Assembly (NCBI GenBank): GCA_945870475.1
Contig: CAMBSR010000119.1
Coordinates: 1 to 6,930, forward strand
From: Phycisphaera mikurensis NBRC 102666
GTDB taxonomy: Bacteria > Planctomycetota > Phycisphaerae > Phycisphaerales > SM1A02
Reading direction: 5' to 3'
DNA: 6,930 bases
In this document: piece after piece, positions 1 through 6,001 of the stretch
Layout of the letters: the number at the start of each line of letters is the position of its first letter
Numbering within the stretch: the first letter of the stretch is position 1
Notes under the pieces: model-generated
Told to the model about the DNA's origin: nothing
The model's input: only the letters and a program-made list of their open reading frames with translations
Databases searched by the model: none
Made by a program: the position numbers and the translations under genes

Positions 1-147
1 CGCGAAGTTGAGGGTCACCAGGACGTCCATCGCCACGGGCGACAGCGGCACCACCAGCACGAGGACAAGCCCGAGCATCGCTGCCGGCAACGCCAGTGCG
101 CGATACTCCGAGACGAACGCCAACGAACGGTCAAGCAGCCTGTCCAC
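1..147 (-). CDS. flhA: Flagellar export gate protein FlhA, N-terminal fragment (cut by window edge)
   Basis: FlhA forms the nonameric ring of the flagellar type III export gate in the inner membrane and couples proton flow to substrate export. Only the first 49 codons are present. They hold a polar start (MDRLLDRSLAF) and the first membrane segment, followed by 'VVPLSPVAMDVLVTLNFA', which matches the conserved FlhA N-terminal pattern of V.P.P..+D.L...N. The start is GTG at 147..145. It is chosen because GGAAAGGA (160..153) lies 5 nt upstream and because the next ATG would remove the membrane segment. The gene overlaps the 3' end of flhB by 17 nt, and it is the last visible gene of the fliOPQR-flhBA operon. 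The identification rests on a short fragment plus synteny; the rest of the gene lies beyond position 1. Confidence 0.85.
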   Translation of the reverse strand, partial: MDRLLDRSLAFVSEYRALALPAAMLGLVLVLVVPLSPVAMDVLVTLNFA

Positions 148-880
148 GCAGGTCCTTTCCGCGGGCAAGGCCCGCCGCCGTGCGACGCGCCGCGGCCATG
201 CGCCGCGACTTCGCCTCCGGATCACCATCAGCACGGCGCCGCTCCTCGCGCGCCTCCGCATCGCTCATGCGCGTCGATCGCTCCCAACGCCAACGGGCAA
301 TGGCCACGTCGGCAAGCGCGAACACGATGCCCGCACCGAGCGCGGCAAGCACCGCATCGAGCGTGATGCGGCCCGCCGATTCCACCGCGCGGTCGATCGG
401 CATGGCCGGAAGCTGCGCCACGTGCGGCCACTGCACGGCGAGCGACCATGCACCTGCCGCCATCAGCACCACGGCCCATGCCATCCGCGCCACGCCGCCA
501 CCCGCAGCGCCGAGTTCCGGCATGCGCACGCGCCACGTGCCGCCGATCGACGACCGGATGCGGAAGCCGGTCTGGAGCAGCGCACCTGCCATGGCGCCGG
601 CGCATCCGCCTGCCAGCGCTGGCCACGCTGAGGCGGCCACCTGCAGGATGAGCGAACGCACCGAGCCCGCGCCATCGAGCGCCGCCACCGATGCCGATGC
701 CGCGATGCCCTCCCGCACAGTCACCAGGAGCTGCGCGGGCACGCCCGCCATCCACGCGCCGAGTGCGCCCCCCACGAGCGCACCCACCGCGATCGGCGCA
801 CGACGCACCGGCATCCCGTGCTCGGCACGGATCCGCTCGAGCCGACGCTCGCCGGACTGGTTCTGCCGTTCCTCGCTCAT
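131..880 (-). CDS. flhB: FlhB-like flagellar export protein lacking the autocleaving C-terminal domain
   Basis: FlhB is the export-gate subunit that wraps the FliPQR pore and, through its self-cleaving cytoplasmic domain, switches export from rod/hook to filament substrates. This version has 249 residues; the family is usually about 350-380. Visible parts are the charged N-terminus 'SGERRLERIRAEHG' (canonical E.P..RL..AR..G), four hydrophobic segments near residues 28-47, 81-104, 133-151 and 174-195, then the diagnostic 'ALADVAIARWRWERSTRMSDAE' region (189-209) and 'DGDPEAKSR' (218-226, canonical EGDP..K.R). The protein then stops at 249. The approximately 100-120 residue domain with NPTH is absent. 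The TM2-TM3 loop also looks short. The ATG at 880 overlaps the fliR stop as ATGA, with GAAGGGCGG upstream. A longer in-frame reading up to 1177 exists but would run through fliR and is rejected. Family assignment is firm; whether the protein is functional is unknown. Confidence 0.85.
   Translation of the reverse strand: MSEERQNQSGERRLERIRAEHGMPVRRAPIAVGALVGGALGAWMAGVPAQLLVTVREGIAASASVAALDGAGSVRSLILQVAASAWPALAGGCAGAMAGALLQTGFRIRSSIGGTWRVRMPELGAAGGGVARMAWAVVLMAAGAWSLAVQWPHVAQLPAMPIDRAVESAGRITLDAVLAALGAGIVFALADVAIARWRWERSTRMSDAEAREERRRADGDPEAKSRRMAAARRTAAGLARGKDLRGQAA
153..160 (-). promoter_or_regulatory. Ribosome binding site of flhA
   Basis: GGAAAGGA on the minus strand lies 5 nt before the GTG at 147. 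It sits inside the last codons of flhB and decides the non-ATG start of flhA. Confidence 0.6.
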
Positions 881-1659
881 GCGGCACCGCCCTTCATGGC
901 GGCGTGCATCGAATTGAGCATGTCCGCCACGGCACCGTTCATGGCCGACTGCATGGCCGCCGCGCCGGCAAGGAGCGCAAGCAGCGCCACCGCGAATCGC
1001 ACCGGGAAACCGAACGCGAGCGGCGAAACACCCGGCACGCTCCGCGCGATGAAGCCGGAGACCATCGCTTCCGCCACGAGCACCGCGGTCACCGGCAGCG
1101 CCACGCGGAACGCCAGCTCGCTGGCCGCCACCGCCGCACCCGTCACCGTGCCCACGATGCCGATGCCCGGGCTCCACGCACCGAGCGCCACGTAATCGAA
1201 GCTGCGCAGCGCGGAGAGCGCCACCGCATCAAGCCCACCGGCCCACACGAAGCATGCCGCGCCAAGGATCGCAAGCAGCTGCTCGAGCGCGTCGCCGCCA
1301 TCCTCCTCGCCGGTGGATGCGTCGTAGAGCTGTCCGAAACCAAGACCGGCCTGCATGCCCGCCAGCGCACCCGCGGTGCGGAACGCCGCCACCGGCAGCA
1401 TGGCCAGCACGCCGATCACCGAGCCGAGCGCAAATTCCACCACCGCGGCCGGCAGCAACCGCCATGGCTCTTCGAGCGCCGCGGCCGGCAGACCCGATGC
1501 GCCGATGGCCGGCAGCGCGGCCGCCGCGATCACCGCCGCAATCGCCACGCGCATGCGCGCCGGCACGGCGGAGGCCGCCACCACGGGCGCGAACGTTGCC
1601 ACGCCAGCCACCCGGCACGTGGCAAGCGCGAGCGGCGCAAGCGTGGCAAGCGAGTCCAT
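877..1659 (-). CDS. fliR: Flagellar export gate protein FliR
   Basis: FliR is a polytopic inner-membrane protein that, with FliP and FliQ, builds the helical export pore of the flagellar type III secretion apparatus. The 260-residue length is normal for the family. The sequence is almost continuous hydrophobic segments. It contains the FliR-type block 'EFALGSVIGVLAMLPVAAF' followed by 'GALAGMQAGLGFGQLYDAST', and later 'VPGVSPLAFGFPVRF', which corresponds to the canonical P..N....GFP+K pattern. The chosen start is the ATG at 1659, which shares its A with the TGA of fliQ (TGATG). An upstream in-frame extension to 1746 would lie within fliQ and lacks FliR character. A GTG directly before the ATG is an alternative. 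The 3' end overlaps flhB by 4 nt. FliR and FlhB are fused in some bacteria; here they are separate and probably translationally coupled. Confidence 0.92.
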   Translation of the reverse strand: MDSLATLAPLALATCRVAGVATFAPVVAASAVPARMRVAIAAVIAAAALPAIGASGLPAAALEEPWRLLPAAVVEFALGSVIGVLAMLPVAAFRTAGALAGMQAGLGFGQLYDASTGEEDGGDALEQLLAILGAACFVWAGGLDAVALSALRSFDYVALGAWSPGIGIVGTVTGAAVAASELAFRVALPVTAVLVAEAMVSGFIARSVPGVSPLAFGFPVRFAVALLALLAGAAAMQSAMNGAVADMLNSMHAAMKGGAA

Positions 1660-1913
1660 CACGCGCCCCCCATGAACATGGCCTGCGCGAAGGTCACCAG
1701 CTTGGAGACCATCCATCCCGCGAGAAGCAGAAGCGCCAGCCCGCACGCCAGGAGCTTCGGCACCACCGAGACGGCCTGGTCCTGCACCTGCGTGGCTGCC
1801 TGCACCAGCGCGGTCACCAGTCCGACCACCAACGCCACCACCAGGATGGGCGTCGCCACCACCAGTGCGGTGAGGAGCGCGGACTGCACGAGATCGATGG
1901 GTGCGGCTTCCAT
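1659..1913 (-). CDS. fliQ: Flagellar export gate protein FliQ
   Basis: FliQ is the small two-helix subunit, present in several copies, that packs around FliP/FliR in the flagellar export pore. The product is 84 residues, the normal size. It has two long hydrophobic hairpin segments, roughly residues 13-37 and 53-67, separated by the hallmark 'VQAATQVQDQAVSVVPKLL' (canonical QAATQIQEQTLSFIPK). The ATG at 1913 begins 1 nt after the TGA of fliP, with GGTGA about 8 nt upstream, so it is probably coupled to fliP. The stop shares one base with the fliR ATG. Nothing unusual is seen. Confidence 0.95.
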   Translation of the reverse strand: MEAAPIDLVQSALLTALVVATPILVVALVVGLVTALVQAATQVQDQAVSVVPKLLACGLALLLLAGWMVSKLVTFAQAMFMGGA

Positions 1914-1914
1914 G

Positions 1915-2667
1915 TCAGGTCACCGCCGCCACGCCCGCCAGGAGCGAACCCGCCACCAGGGTCCATCCATCGGCAAGCACGAAGAGGAGAAGCTTGAACG
2001 GCATGGACACCATCGACGGCGGCACCATGAACATCCCGAGGCTCACCAGGATGCCGGCCACCACGAGGTCCACCACCACGAACGGCAGGAAGATGCGGAA
2101 GCCGATCAGGAACGCGGTCTTCAGTTCGCTCAGGACGAAGGCCGGCACCAGCGTCGCCATGTCCACGTCCGCGCGCGTGAGGCGCGATGGATCGCTCACG
2201 TTTACGCCGCGGTGCCCAAGCAGCATGTAGACGGTGTTCCAGTTGCCGCAGGCATCGATCTGCGCGAACATGAAGTCGCGCAGCGGCTGGCGCGTGGCGC
2301 CCCACGCTTCCTCCGGGCTCTTGGTGGTGCCGTCCATGTACGGCTTCACGCCCGCCTCCCATGCGCGCTCGAAGGTGGGCGCCATGGCAGCGACCGTGAT
2401 GAGGAGCGAAAGCCCCACGATCACCTGCGTCGGCGGCATGGCCTGCGCACCCACGGCCTGGCGCAGGAGGCCAAGCACCACGACCACGCGCGTGAAGCAC
2501 GTGCAGAGCATCAGGATGGCCGGCGCCAGCGAAAGCACCGTCAGCAGCACCAGGAGATCGACTGCGCCCTTGAATCCCACGCCCGCAGGCAGCGCGTTGG
2601 CCGCACCGGCCATGATCGAGACCGGGTCGATGCCGTTATCCGCGACAACCAGTGCAGTGCCGCTCAT
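1915..2667 (-). CDS. fliP: Flagellar export gate protein FliP
   Basis: FliP forms the core of the flagellar type III export pore in the inner membrane, in a FliP5-FliQ4-FliR1 type complex known from other species. The product has 250 residues, the usual length. Family signatures are unbroken: 'SLAPAILMLCTCFTRVVVVLG' with 'LLRQAVGAQAMPPTQV' (46-82), 'RQPLRDFMFAQ' (126-136), 'FVLSELKTAFLIGFRIFLPF' (177-196), and 'GMFMVPPSMVSMPFKLLLFV' with 'LADGWTLVAGSL' (211-242). No clear cleavable signal peptide precedes the first membrane helix, unlike enterobacterial FliP. The start ATG at 2667 overlaps the fliO stop as ATGA and has GGAAGGA about 9 nt upstream. Confidence 0.96.
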   Translation of the reverse strand: MSGTALVVADNGIDPVSIMAGAANALPAGVGFKGAVDLLVLLTVLSLAPAILMLCTCFTRVVVVLGLLRQAVGAQAMPPTQVIVGLSLLITVAAMAPTFERAWEAGVKPYMDGTTKSPEEAWGATRQPLRDFMFAQIDACGNWNTVYMLLGHRGVNVSDPSRLTRADVDMATLVPAFVLSELKTAFLIGFRIFLPFVVVDLVVAGILVSLGMFMVPPSMVSMPFKLLLFVLADGWTLVAGSLLAGVAAVT

Positions 2668-3227
2668 GAGGCTGCGTCCTTCCGTCGAAGGTCAACGGTT
2701 CGCTCGCTGCCGGCCGCCGGCGCATCGCCGCGCGCCTGCGCCAGCGCTGCAGCCACCTCCGCCGGATCGGTCAGTTCCGAAAGCGTTCGCAAACCATCGC
2801 GTGTCTGCTGCACGCAGAGGAGCCGCGGCCCGAAGCGTGCCACCAGCACGTGCTGGCCACGACCCACCGGCTGCCGCGCAATCACTTCGAACGTCCCGCC
2901 CTGCACGCGTGCGGCGAGGCCCGTGCGCCGCAGCCACCACTTGGCGGCGAAGGCAAGCCCCACCACCACGACCAACGCACCCGCCACGCGCACTGCCTCG
3001 CCGATGCCGCCCGATGCGCTCGATGCCGCCGGCGCAGCGCCAAGCGGCTGCCGTTCCGATGTGGCTTGCTGCGGAGCGCATGGCTCCACCGGCATTGCCA
3101 TCGCGGAACGCGCGCACCACGCCACCAGCAACGTCGCGGCGGCGGCAATGACACGCGCGCGCACCGCTCGACGGCGCGCTGCGACCTTGGCAAGGAAGAT
3201 GCGATCAGGAATTCCGAGTGTGGCCAT
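2664..3227 (-). CDS. fliO: Flagellar biosynthesis protein FliO
   Basis: FliO is a bitopic membrane protein that assists assembly of the FliP ring of the flagellar export gate. The product has 187 residues. A basic N-terminus (residues 15-25, rich in Arg) leads into a hydrophobic stretch (26-37) ending 'SAMA' (41-44), which looks like a long signal peptide. A Pro/Ala/Ser spacer follows, then one membrane helix at about 78-98 ending KWWLRR. The cytoplasmic domain then reads 'FEVIARQPVGRGQHVLVARF' and 'LLCVQQTRDGLRTLSELTDP', which fits the FliO pattern. Sequence conservation in FliO is weak, so its place directly ahead of fliP matters to the call. The ATG at 3227 is chosen because GGTGGAG (3240..3234) stands 6 nt before it. 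This is the first gene of the export operon. Confidence 0.85.
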   Translation of the reverse strand: MATLGIPDRIFLAKVAARRRAVRARVIAAAATLLVAWCARSAMAMPVEPCAPQQATSERQPLGAAPAASSASGGIGEAVRVAGALVVVVGLAFAAKWWLRRTGLAARVQGGTFEVIARQPVGRGQHVLVARFGPRLLCVQQTRDGLRTLSELTDPAEVAAALAQARGDAPAAGSERTVDLRRKDAAS

Positions 3228-3233
3228 CCATGG

Positions 3234-3240
3234 CTCCACC
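3234..3240 (-). promoter_or_regulatory. Ribosome binding site of fliO
   Basis: GGTGGAG on the minus strand lies 6 nt upstream of the ATG at 3227. It supports this start over the internal ATG at the end of the signal-like segment. Confidence 0.55.
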
Positions 3241-3261
3241 CGTGCTATCGGCCCCCGATCG

Positions 3262-3292
3262 GCAATTCCTGCAGATTGTGCGCAGGAACTGC
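3262..3292 (-). terminator. Stem-loop in the spacer after the lipid kinase gene, terminator-like but without a U-tract
   Basis: On the minus-strand transcript GCAGTTCCTGC (3292..3282) and GCAGGAATTGC (3272..3262) pair over all 11 positions, with one G-U wobble and a 9-nt loop. The stem begins 3 nt after the TGA of the lipid kinase gene, a typical place for a transcript end. The following bases are G-rich (CGATCGGGGGC), so there is no run of T. It may be an atypical terminator, a 3'-end stabiliser, or a partial stop between the kinase and fliO. The pairing is seen directly; the function is inferred. Confidence 0.45.
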
Positions 3293-3295
3293 GGG

Positions 3296-4186
3296 TCAGG
3301 CCGGGCGCATGTCGACCAGCTGGAGGGCGCCCGGTCGGAGTTCCACCCGGAACTCCCCTGCCGGACCGCCGGGGAGCGGGTCCCCATCCGCCTGCACGTG
3401 GGCGGGGGTTTCCAGCCGAACCTGCCAGGCCGACGCCCGCTCGGCCGGGCACTGGCGCAGCGGTCCACGGGTCAGGAGGAGGCGGACGGCCCAGCAGAGG
3501 ATGTCGAAGGAGCCCTGCGCCGGCAGCACCACCGCGTCCAGCAGCCCGTCCGCCGGATCGGCAAGCCGCGCCGGATTGATCCCGAGGGCGTACCGACGCG
3601 CGTTGGCAATCACCAGTTGGCCAGCCCCCTCCAGGACAGCACCTTCCCCCGCCTCCAGCAGGAACCGGGGCGGCACCCATCCGCGCAGGAGCGAAAGGAC
3701 GGGCCGCAGGTACGAGAGGTGGCCGATCGGCCCGCGCCGCGTCTGGGCCAGGAGCGCCACCACGTCTGCATCGAACCCCACCGACGCCATGATCAGGAAT
3801 GCGTGATCGGCCAGGCCCGGGCGCTGCACGATGCCCAGGTCCACGGCCCGGCTGCGCCCCTCGGCAATGCCCCGGGCAAGCGCCTTGGCCGAACACCGGA
3901 ACCCGAACTCCCGCGCCGCCAGGTTCTCCGTTCCGGTGGGAACGATGGCCAGCGGAACCGGCCGACCCGCCAGCCGCGAAGCCATGGATCGCACGGTTCC
4001 ATCGCCGCCCACCACGACCACGGCGCGCGCACCCAGGCAGCTGGCTTCGAAGTCCTCGGGCGCGGCATCGAGCGGAATCCGCACCGGCACCATGCCGCGG
4101 GCCGCAAGGGCCACGCAGATGCGGTCGGCCGCTATCAGCGACTTTCCGCGTCCAGACGAGGGATTCGCAACCACGGCCACGCGCAT
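3296..4186 (-). CDS. Diacylglycerol/lipid kinase family protein (YegS/DgkB/LCB5 type)
   Basis: Members of this cytosolic family phosphorylate diacylglycerol, phosphatidylglycerol or sphingoid bases with ATP. The substrate here cannot be told. The 296-residue length is typical. The N-terminal nucleotide-binding half shows 'NPSSGRGK' (8-15), 'VVVVGGDGTV' (56-65) with the GGDGT signature, and 'PTGTENLAAREFG' (83-95), a variant of P.GTxND. The C-terminal lipid-binding half carries 'DPADGLLDAVVL' (210-221) and 'ADGDPLPGG' (266-274), where a D-G-E/D pattern is usual. An in-frame TTG at 4195 would add three residues; the ATG at 4186 is preferred because the family starts with a short strand directly before NP.xG. 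I see no Shine-Dalgarno sequence. It diverges from the BamD-like gene and precedes the flagellar operon on the same strand with a 68-nt gap, so any functional link to flagella is doubtful. Confidence 0.9.
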   Translation of the reverse strand: MRVAVVANPSSGRGKSLIAADRICVALAARGMVPVRIPLDAAPEDFEASCLGARAVVVVGGDGTVRSMASRLAGRPVPLAIVPTGTENLAAREFGFRCSAKALARGIAEGRSRAVDLGIVQRPGLADHAFLIMASVGFDADVVALLAQTRRGPIGHLSYLRPVLSLLRGWVPPRFLLEAGEGAVLEGAGQLVIANARRYALGINPARLADPADGLLDAVVLPAQGSFDILCWAVRLLLTRGPLRQCPAERASAWQVRLETPAHVQADGDPLPGGPAGEFRVELRPGALQLVDMRPA

Positions 4187-4239
4187 CGGGCGCAAGCGTA
4201 CGGGGACAGCGGAGGTCCGGAAACGACTACCATCCGGCC
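4187..4239. promoter_or_regulatory. Divergent promoter region between the lipid kinase and BamD-like genes
   Basis: All 53 bp between two divergent start codons must hold both promoters or lie just inside their transcripts. On the plus strand TACCAT (4228-4233) ends 6 nt before the ATG at 4240. On the minus strand TACGCT (4200..4195) ends 8 nt before the ATG at 4186. Both fit a TANNNT -10 element placed for leaderless or near-leaderless transcripts, and neither start has a Shine-Dalgarno sequence at a proper distance. GGAGG at 4211-4215 is 24 nt from the ATG, too far to serve. The -35 matches are poor: TTTCCG at 4223..4218 with a 17-nt spacer for the kinase, and none convincing on the plus strand. 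That promoters are here follows from geometry; the exact boxes are tentative. Confidence 0.4.
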
Positions 4240-5421
4240 ATGCGTTCGCTTGCCTGCGTTGCCGCCATTCTTGCCTCCGCGCTCACCGCGGGCGCGTTGG
4301 CACAGCAGGAGTTCAAGCTCGACGAGAACGACCGCTGGAAGCAGCTGGACGCGCCGGAACCGGGCACCCCGGCGTCGGTCCTGCAGATGGCCAAGCTGGC
4401 CCTCGCCAAGGGCGAGCCCAAGCGCACGCTGGCGCTGATGGACGCGTGGCTCGAGCGCTTCCCCACCGACCCGCTCCGCCCCGAAGCGCTCCTTGCACGC
4501 GCCGACGCCAAGCTTGCGCTGCAGGAGGAGTACGACGCACTCTTCGACCTGGAAGAGGTTGCCCGCCGGTATGCGTACAGCGCGGCCTTCATCCCGGCGC
4601 TCGAGCGCGAGTTCGAGATCTCGCGCATGTACGCGGCCGGCCTCAAGCGGAAGTTCTGGGGCACGTTCCGCTGGGTGAACACCGATGACGATGCGCAGGA
4701 AATCCTGATCCGCATCCAGGAGCGCCTGCCCGGCAGCGCGCTCGCCGAGAAGGCGGGCATGGCGCTCGCCGACTTCTACTACGACCGCCGCGACATGTCC
4801 CTGGCAGCGGATGCGTACGACCTCTTCGTGCAGAACTACCCGCGCTCCACGCAGGCGGACAAGGCGCGCCTGCGCCTGATCGCCTCGCACTGCTCGGGCT
4901 ACCGCGGCCCGGAGTTCGATGACAAGGGACTGCTGGAAGCCTCCAGCAAGCTGCGTGCACTGCAGGCCACCGAGCCGCAGCTCGCCAAGCAGATCGGTGC
5001 CGAAGCCATCCTGCTGCGCATCTACGAGAGCGAAGCCGACAAGCGCCTGACCACGGCCAACTGGTACTGGCAGACCGGCGATCCCATCAGCGCCGAGCGC
5101 GAGATCCGCGCGCTGGTGAAGAGGTACCCGCGCTCGGTGGCCGCGATCCAGGCGCTTCGCGCCGTGGACCAGGTGCTGGCGACGCTGCCCGAATCCATCC
5201 GCAAGACCGCGCCGGACTACGCCGCCATCCGCACGCAGCTGCTGCAGGGCGCACGCGCCGCGGCCACCAAGGGCCCGGGCGAGGAGACGAAGGCCGAGGG
5301 CGAGGTCACGATGGACGAGTCCATCACGGTGACGCCGGAGGCCGCGCCGGCAGCGGCGCCGGACGCGGCGCCCGCTCCCGCACCTGCCCCGGCCCCTGCT
5401 CCCGCGCCCACCACCCCATGA
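4240..5421 (+). CDS. Exported TPR-like protein, BamD/YfiO-type outer-membrane assembly factor
   Basis: The 393-residue product starts with a signal peptide (MRSLACVAAILASALTAGALA, cut probably after residue 21 before QQEF), so it acts in the periplasm. Helical repeats of TPR type follow. One is at about 44-111 ('MAKLALAKGEPKRTLALMD', then 'RFPTDPLRPEALL'). Another is at about 163-211 ('AGMALADFYYDRRDMSLAAD', then 'FVQNYPRSTQADKARLRL'), the classic YfiO/BamD pattern of A...F..NYP.S..A..A. A third is at about 272-312 ('WYWQTGDPISAEREIRALVK', 'RYPRSV'). BamD helps the Bam complex fold outer-membrane proteins. This protein has no lipobox: its only signal-region Cys is residue 6, too early to serve as one. 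It also carries a low-complexity Ala-Pro tail (about 368-390). A generic TPR scaffold is the alternative. It overlaps the LptE-like gene by ATGA, which supports an envelope role. Confidence 0.75.
   Translation: MRSLACVAAILASALTAGALAQQEFKLDENDRWKQLDAPEPGTPASVLQMAKLALAKGEPKRTLALMDAWLERFPTDPLRPEALLARADAKLALQEEYDALFDLEEVARRYAYSAAFIPALEREFEISRMYAAGLKRKFWGTFRWVNTDDDAQEILIRIQERLPGSALAEKAGMALADFYYDRRDMSLAADAYDLFVQNYPRSTQADKARLRLIASHCSGYRGPEFDDKGLLEASSKLRALQATEPQLAKQIGAEAILLRIYESEADKRLTTANWYWQTGDPISAEREIRALVKRYPRSVAAIQALRAVDQVLATLPESIRKTAPDYAAIRTQLLQGARAAATKGPGEETKAEGEVTMDESITVTPEAAPAAAPDAAPAPAPAPAPAPAPTTP
5341..5409 (+). repeat. Ala-Pro codon repeat at the end of the BamD-like gene
   Basis: GCN-CCN codons alternate to encode an AAPAAAPDAAPAPAPAPA-type tail. 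Third positions vary, so selection appears to act on the peptide rather than on a slipping DNA repeat. Such tails are usually extended and flexible. Read on the other strand this repeat gives a Gly-Ala array that is only a shadow. Confidence 0.7.
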
Positions 5422-5957
5422 ACACCTCCCTGCGTCTCTTCGTCGTTTCGCTCGCCGCGTGCGTCGCGCTCATGGCCGGTTGCGATTCCACGCCCACTGC
5501 CGGCGAGGGCGACGGCTACTCGATGCGCAGCCGGTTCCCCAAGCAGTACCGCTCGGTGGCCGTCAACCTCTTCAAGAACGAGACGCTCGACCGGCCGCTC
5601 AACGGTGAACTCACCGAGGCCATCATCAAGGAAGTGCAGGCGGTCACGCCGTACTCCATCTCCTCCGACGCGCGCGCCGACACCCTGCTCCGCGGCACCG
5701 TCCGCAAGCGCCAGCTGCGCGAGCTCTCCAAGAGCCGAGGCACCGGCCTGAGCGAGGAAGTGCTCTACGAAGTCACCATCGACTGGGAATGGGTCGACCA
5801 GCGGACCGGCAAGGTCATCGTCGCCCGCAACGGCTTCAAGGCCAGCGCCCTGTTCGTTCCCAGCCGCCCCTCCGCCGAGCCGACCGAGATCGGCCGCATC
5901 GCGGTGGTGCAGAACCTGGCCACCGATGTGGTGGCAAACCTGCAGGGAAACTGGTGA
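5418..5957 (+). CDS. lptE: LptE-like outer-membrane lipoprotein (LPS assembly)
   Basis: LptE plugs the LptD barrel and helps insert lipopolysaccharide into the outer leaflet of the outer membrane. The 179-residue product opens with a lipoprotein signal, 'SLAACVALMAGC', with the probable lipid-bearing Cys at residue 22 (MAGC; Met at -3 is slightly unusual). The mature part fits LptE: 'SVAVNLFKNETLDRPLNGEL' followed by 'TEAIIKEVQAVTPYSI', then an 'ADTLLRGTV' strand and 'VLYEVTIDWEWVDQRTGKVI'. These correspond to the pattern V.v..F.N.T....l...Lt.a+..e....t.y.+....AD..L.G.+. The ATG at 5418 overlaps the preceding stop as ATGA. The bases before it encode the Ala-Pro tail and offer no ribosome binding site, so translation probably depends on coupling. 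The family is diverse, so the call rests on the fold pattern, lipobox and neighbour. Confidence 0.78.
   Translation: MNTSLRLFVVSLAACVALMAGCDSTPTAGEGDGYSMRSRFPKQYRSVAVNLFKNETLDRPLNGELTEAIIKEVQAVTPYSISSDARADTLLRGTVRKRQLRELSKSRGTGLSEEVLYEVTIDWEWVDQRTGKVIVARNGFKASALFVPSRPSAEPTEIGRIAVVQNLATDVVANLQGNW
5944..5947 (+). promoter_or_regulatory. Possible ribosome binding site for an upstream GTG start of ftsH
   Basis: AGGG lies 6 nt before the GTG at 5954-5956, which overlaps the lptE stop as GTGA and is in frame with ftsH with no intervening stop codon. If used, it adds 16 residues to FtsH. The downstream ATG at 6002 has only AGG at 5992-5994 before it. Confidence 0.35.
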
Positions 5958-6001
5958 ATCATCCCGTTCCGGCCGATCCTGCATACCGTTCAGGCACATC
6001 C

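Noticed and set aside
100..230. A possible frameshift hiding the FlhB C-terminal domain
   Set aside because: The other frames after the stop show no NPTH-like sequence, and the following bases code for a convincing FlhA N-terminus with its own ribosome binding site. Too little space remains for the missing domain.
131..1177. A longer FlhB frame starting at 1177
   Set aside because: The added part lies inside fliR in another frame and has no FlhB character. The ATG at 880 overlaps the fliR stop and is followed at once by the typical FlhB N-terminus.
3245..3252. GCCGATAG on the minus strand, one base off the sigma-28 flagellar -10 element GCCGATAA
   Set aside because: There is no TAAA-like -35 about 15 nt upstream, and the predicted transcription start would fall within the fliO ribosome binding site.
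691..3579. A 962-codon open frame on the plus strand across the flagellar genes
   Set aside because: It runs antisense to six recognisable genes, is rich in Arg/His/Ala/Pro with no family motif, and is what GC-rich codon use yields on the opposite strand.
3218..4438. A 406-codon plus-strand frame over the lipid kinase gene
   Set aside because: It is the shadow of the kinase, which carries the NPSSGRGK and GGDGT motifs on the minus strand, and it then runs out of frame into the BamD-like gene.
5217..5999. A minus-strand frame with a Gly-Ala array
   Set aside because: The array is the complement of the Ala-Pro codons of the BamD-like tail, and the frame covers the LptE-like gene, which has a lipobox and family motifs.
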